DNA from: Streptomyces sp. GQFP | GTDB taxonomy: Bacteria; Actinomycetota; Actinomycetes; Streptomycetales; Streptomycetaceae | Assembly (NCBI RefSeq): GCF_021545335.1 | Contig: NZ_CP089312.1 | Coordinates: forward strand, 3,100,001 to 3,164,000 | Direction: 5' to 3' | Length of the DNA stretch: 64,000 nucleotides | Part shown: positions 63,354-64,000 of the stretch, piece after piece | How the letters are laid out: every line of letters starts with the position of its first letter | Numbering within the stretch: the stretch's first letter is position 1 | The notes under the pieces: generated by a model | Told to the model about the DNA's origin: nothing | The model's database searches: none | The model's input: only the letters and a program-made list of their open reading frames with translations | Program-made: the position numbers and the translations under genes

Positions 63354-64000
63354 TCACGCCTCGGCGGCAGCCGGGCCGGCCTTGAGCGCCGGGTCCAGGA
63401 CCACGTCCTCGTCGCGGGCCTCCGTCGTCGGGTCCTCCGGGAAGTGGCAGGCCGTGAGGTGGCCGGCACGGTTGCCGGATATCTGGACCAGCGGGGGCTC
63501 CTCGCTCGCACACTTGTCCTGCGCCTTCCAGCAGCGGGTGCGGAAGCGGCAGCCGGACGGCGGGTGTATCGGCGAGGGGACGTCACCGGCGAGGCGGATG
63601 CGCTCACGGGACTCCGCCTCGTCGTCCATCGCCACCTCGGGGACGGCGGACAGCAGGGCGTGGGTGTACGGGTGACGCGGGCGGTTGTAGATCGAGTCGC
63701 GGTCGCCGACCTCGACCACCTTGCCCAGGTACATCACCGCGACGCGGTGCGAGAAGTGCCGCACGATCGCCAGGTCGTGGGCGATGAACAGGAACGCGAT
63801 GCCCATCTCCTCCTGGACCTTCTTCAGGAGGTTCACGACCTGGGCCTGGATGGAGACGTCCAGCGCGGAGACCGGCTCGTCCGCCACGATCAGCTTCGGC
63901 TGCAGGGCGAGCGCGCGGGCCACCCCGATGCGCTGACGCTGACCGCCGGAGAACTCGTGCGGGAAGCGGTTGTAGTGCTCGGGGTTGAGACCGACCAGCT
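63354..64000 (-). CDS. Oligopeptide ABC transporter ATP-binding protein (DppF type), partial
   Basis: The C-terminal 215 residues are present; the start lies beyond the right edge. Visible parts are the signature [14 protein letters not shown], Walker [16 protein letters not shown]-loop FIAHDLAI, and the C-terminal cysteine motif [13 protein letters not shown]. It is DppF-like and would be the last gene of a minus-strand operon. In S. coelicolor the equivalent place is held by bldKE of the sporulation-related bldK operon, so this may be bldKE; that is from memory of gene order and not proven here. Only 120 bases separate its stop from the cysteine-rich peptide ATG. Confidence 0.88.
   Translation of the reverse strand, partial: LVGLNPEHYNRFPHEFSGGQRQRIGVARALALQPKLIVADEPVSALDVSIQAQVVNLLKKVQEEMGIAFLFIAHDLAIVRHFSHRVAVMYLGKVVEVGDRDSIYNRPRHPYTHALLSAVPEVAMDDEAESRERIRLAGDVPSPIHPPSGCRFRTRCWKAQDKCASEEPPLVQISGNRAGHLTACHFPEDPTTEARDEDVVLDPALKAGPAAAEA

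Noticed and set aside
1..64000. CRISPR arrays, tRNA/rRNA genes and prophage
   Set aside because: No regularly spaced direct repeats, no tRNA-like cloverleaf, and no phage structural genes or integrase were seen.

Overview
This window reads as Streptomyces chromosome (or a very close actinomycete). It is GC-rich with strong third-position GC in every real gene, uses GTG and TTG starts freely, and carries mycothiol (mshB), an AfsR/SARP regulator pair, DUF3117 and DUF6113 proteins and peptide importers. No tRNA, rRNA, CRISPR array, insertion sequence or origin was seen.

Region 1 (1-25.5 kb) is conserved core. After the 3' end of an MFS transporter come CorA, a soluble MgtE-type protein, a DUF1003 membrane protein, the Mrp Fe-S carrier, TatB, an HtrA protease, a zinc-finger anti-sigma factor and its ECF sigma factor. 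Then follow an O-methyltransferase, DUF3117, an enoyl-CoA hydratase, DNA-3-methyladenine glycosylase, a DivIVA-like protein, a FolP2-like protein, a LOG protein, DapE, DapC and a 7Fe ferredoxin. From memory this matches the mycobacterial Rv1177-Rv1239c neighbourhood (fdxC, dapC, dapE, folP2, tagA, sigE-rseA-htrA-tatB, mrp, corA). The shared themes are envelope stress and lysine/diaminopimelate synthesis. A SigE/SigH-type promoter lies upstream of the sigma gene.

Region 2 (25.5-37.6 kb) holds a secreted-glycan group: a GH43 hydrolase with a C-terminal carbohydrate-binding domain, a membrane-spanning HTH regulator whose outer domain is a paralogue of that binding domain, an NlpC/P60-like secreted protein and a ricin-type lectin. 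Next are a DesK/DesR-like two-component system with an ABC-2 exporter, a large PG_binding_4 membrane protein, DUF6113 and MshB.

Region 3 (37.7-46.1 kb) holds a small membrane protein, an S9 peptidase and a complete oligopeptide importer operon on the minus strand. The partial gene at the right edge (63354-64000) is another DppF-type ATPase, plausibly the last gene of a bldK-like operon.

Region 4 (46.3-63.3 kb) sits between those importers and looks accessory. It has a second oligopeptide importer with only one ATPase gene, Uma2 and VOC proteins, two convergent SARP-family regulators, and a compact minus-strand peptide cluster. In transcription order the cluster encodes a 57-residue six-cysteine peptide, a MauE-like redox membrane protein, a MauD/TlpA-like thioredoxin, an ABC exporter, an S26 signal peptidase, a 47-residue Glu-Thr-rich peptide, a ThiF/E1-like enzyme with a leader-binding-like N-terminus, and an M50-like membrane metalloprotease with a PqqD-like N-terminus. 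No class-defining RiPP enzyme (YcaO, LanB/C/M, radical SAM, ATP-grasp) is present. This is the best candidate here for an undescribed peptide system.

A GC-rich intergenic repeat ending in a terminator-like hairpin occurs six times, always at the 3' side of genes.
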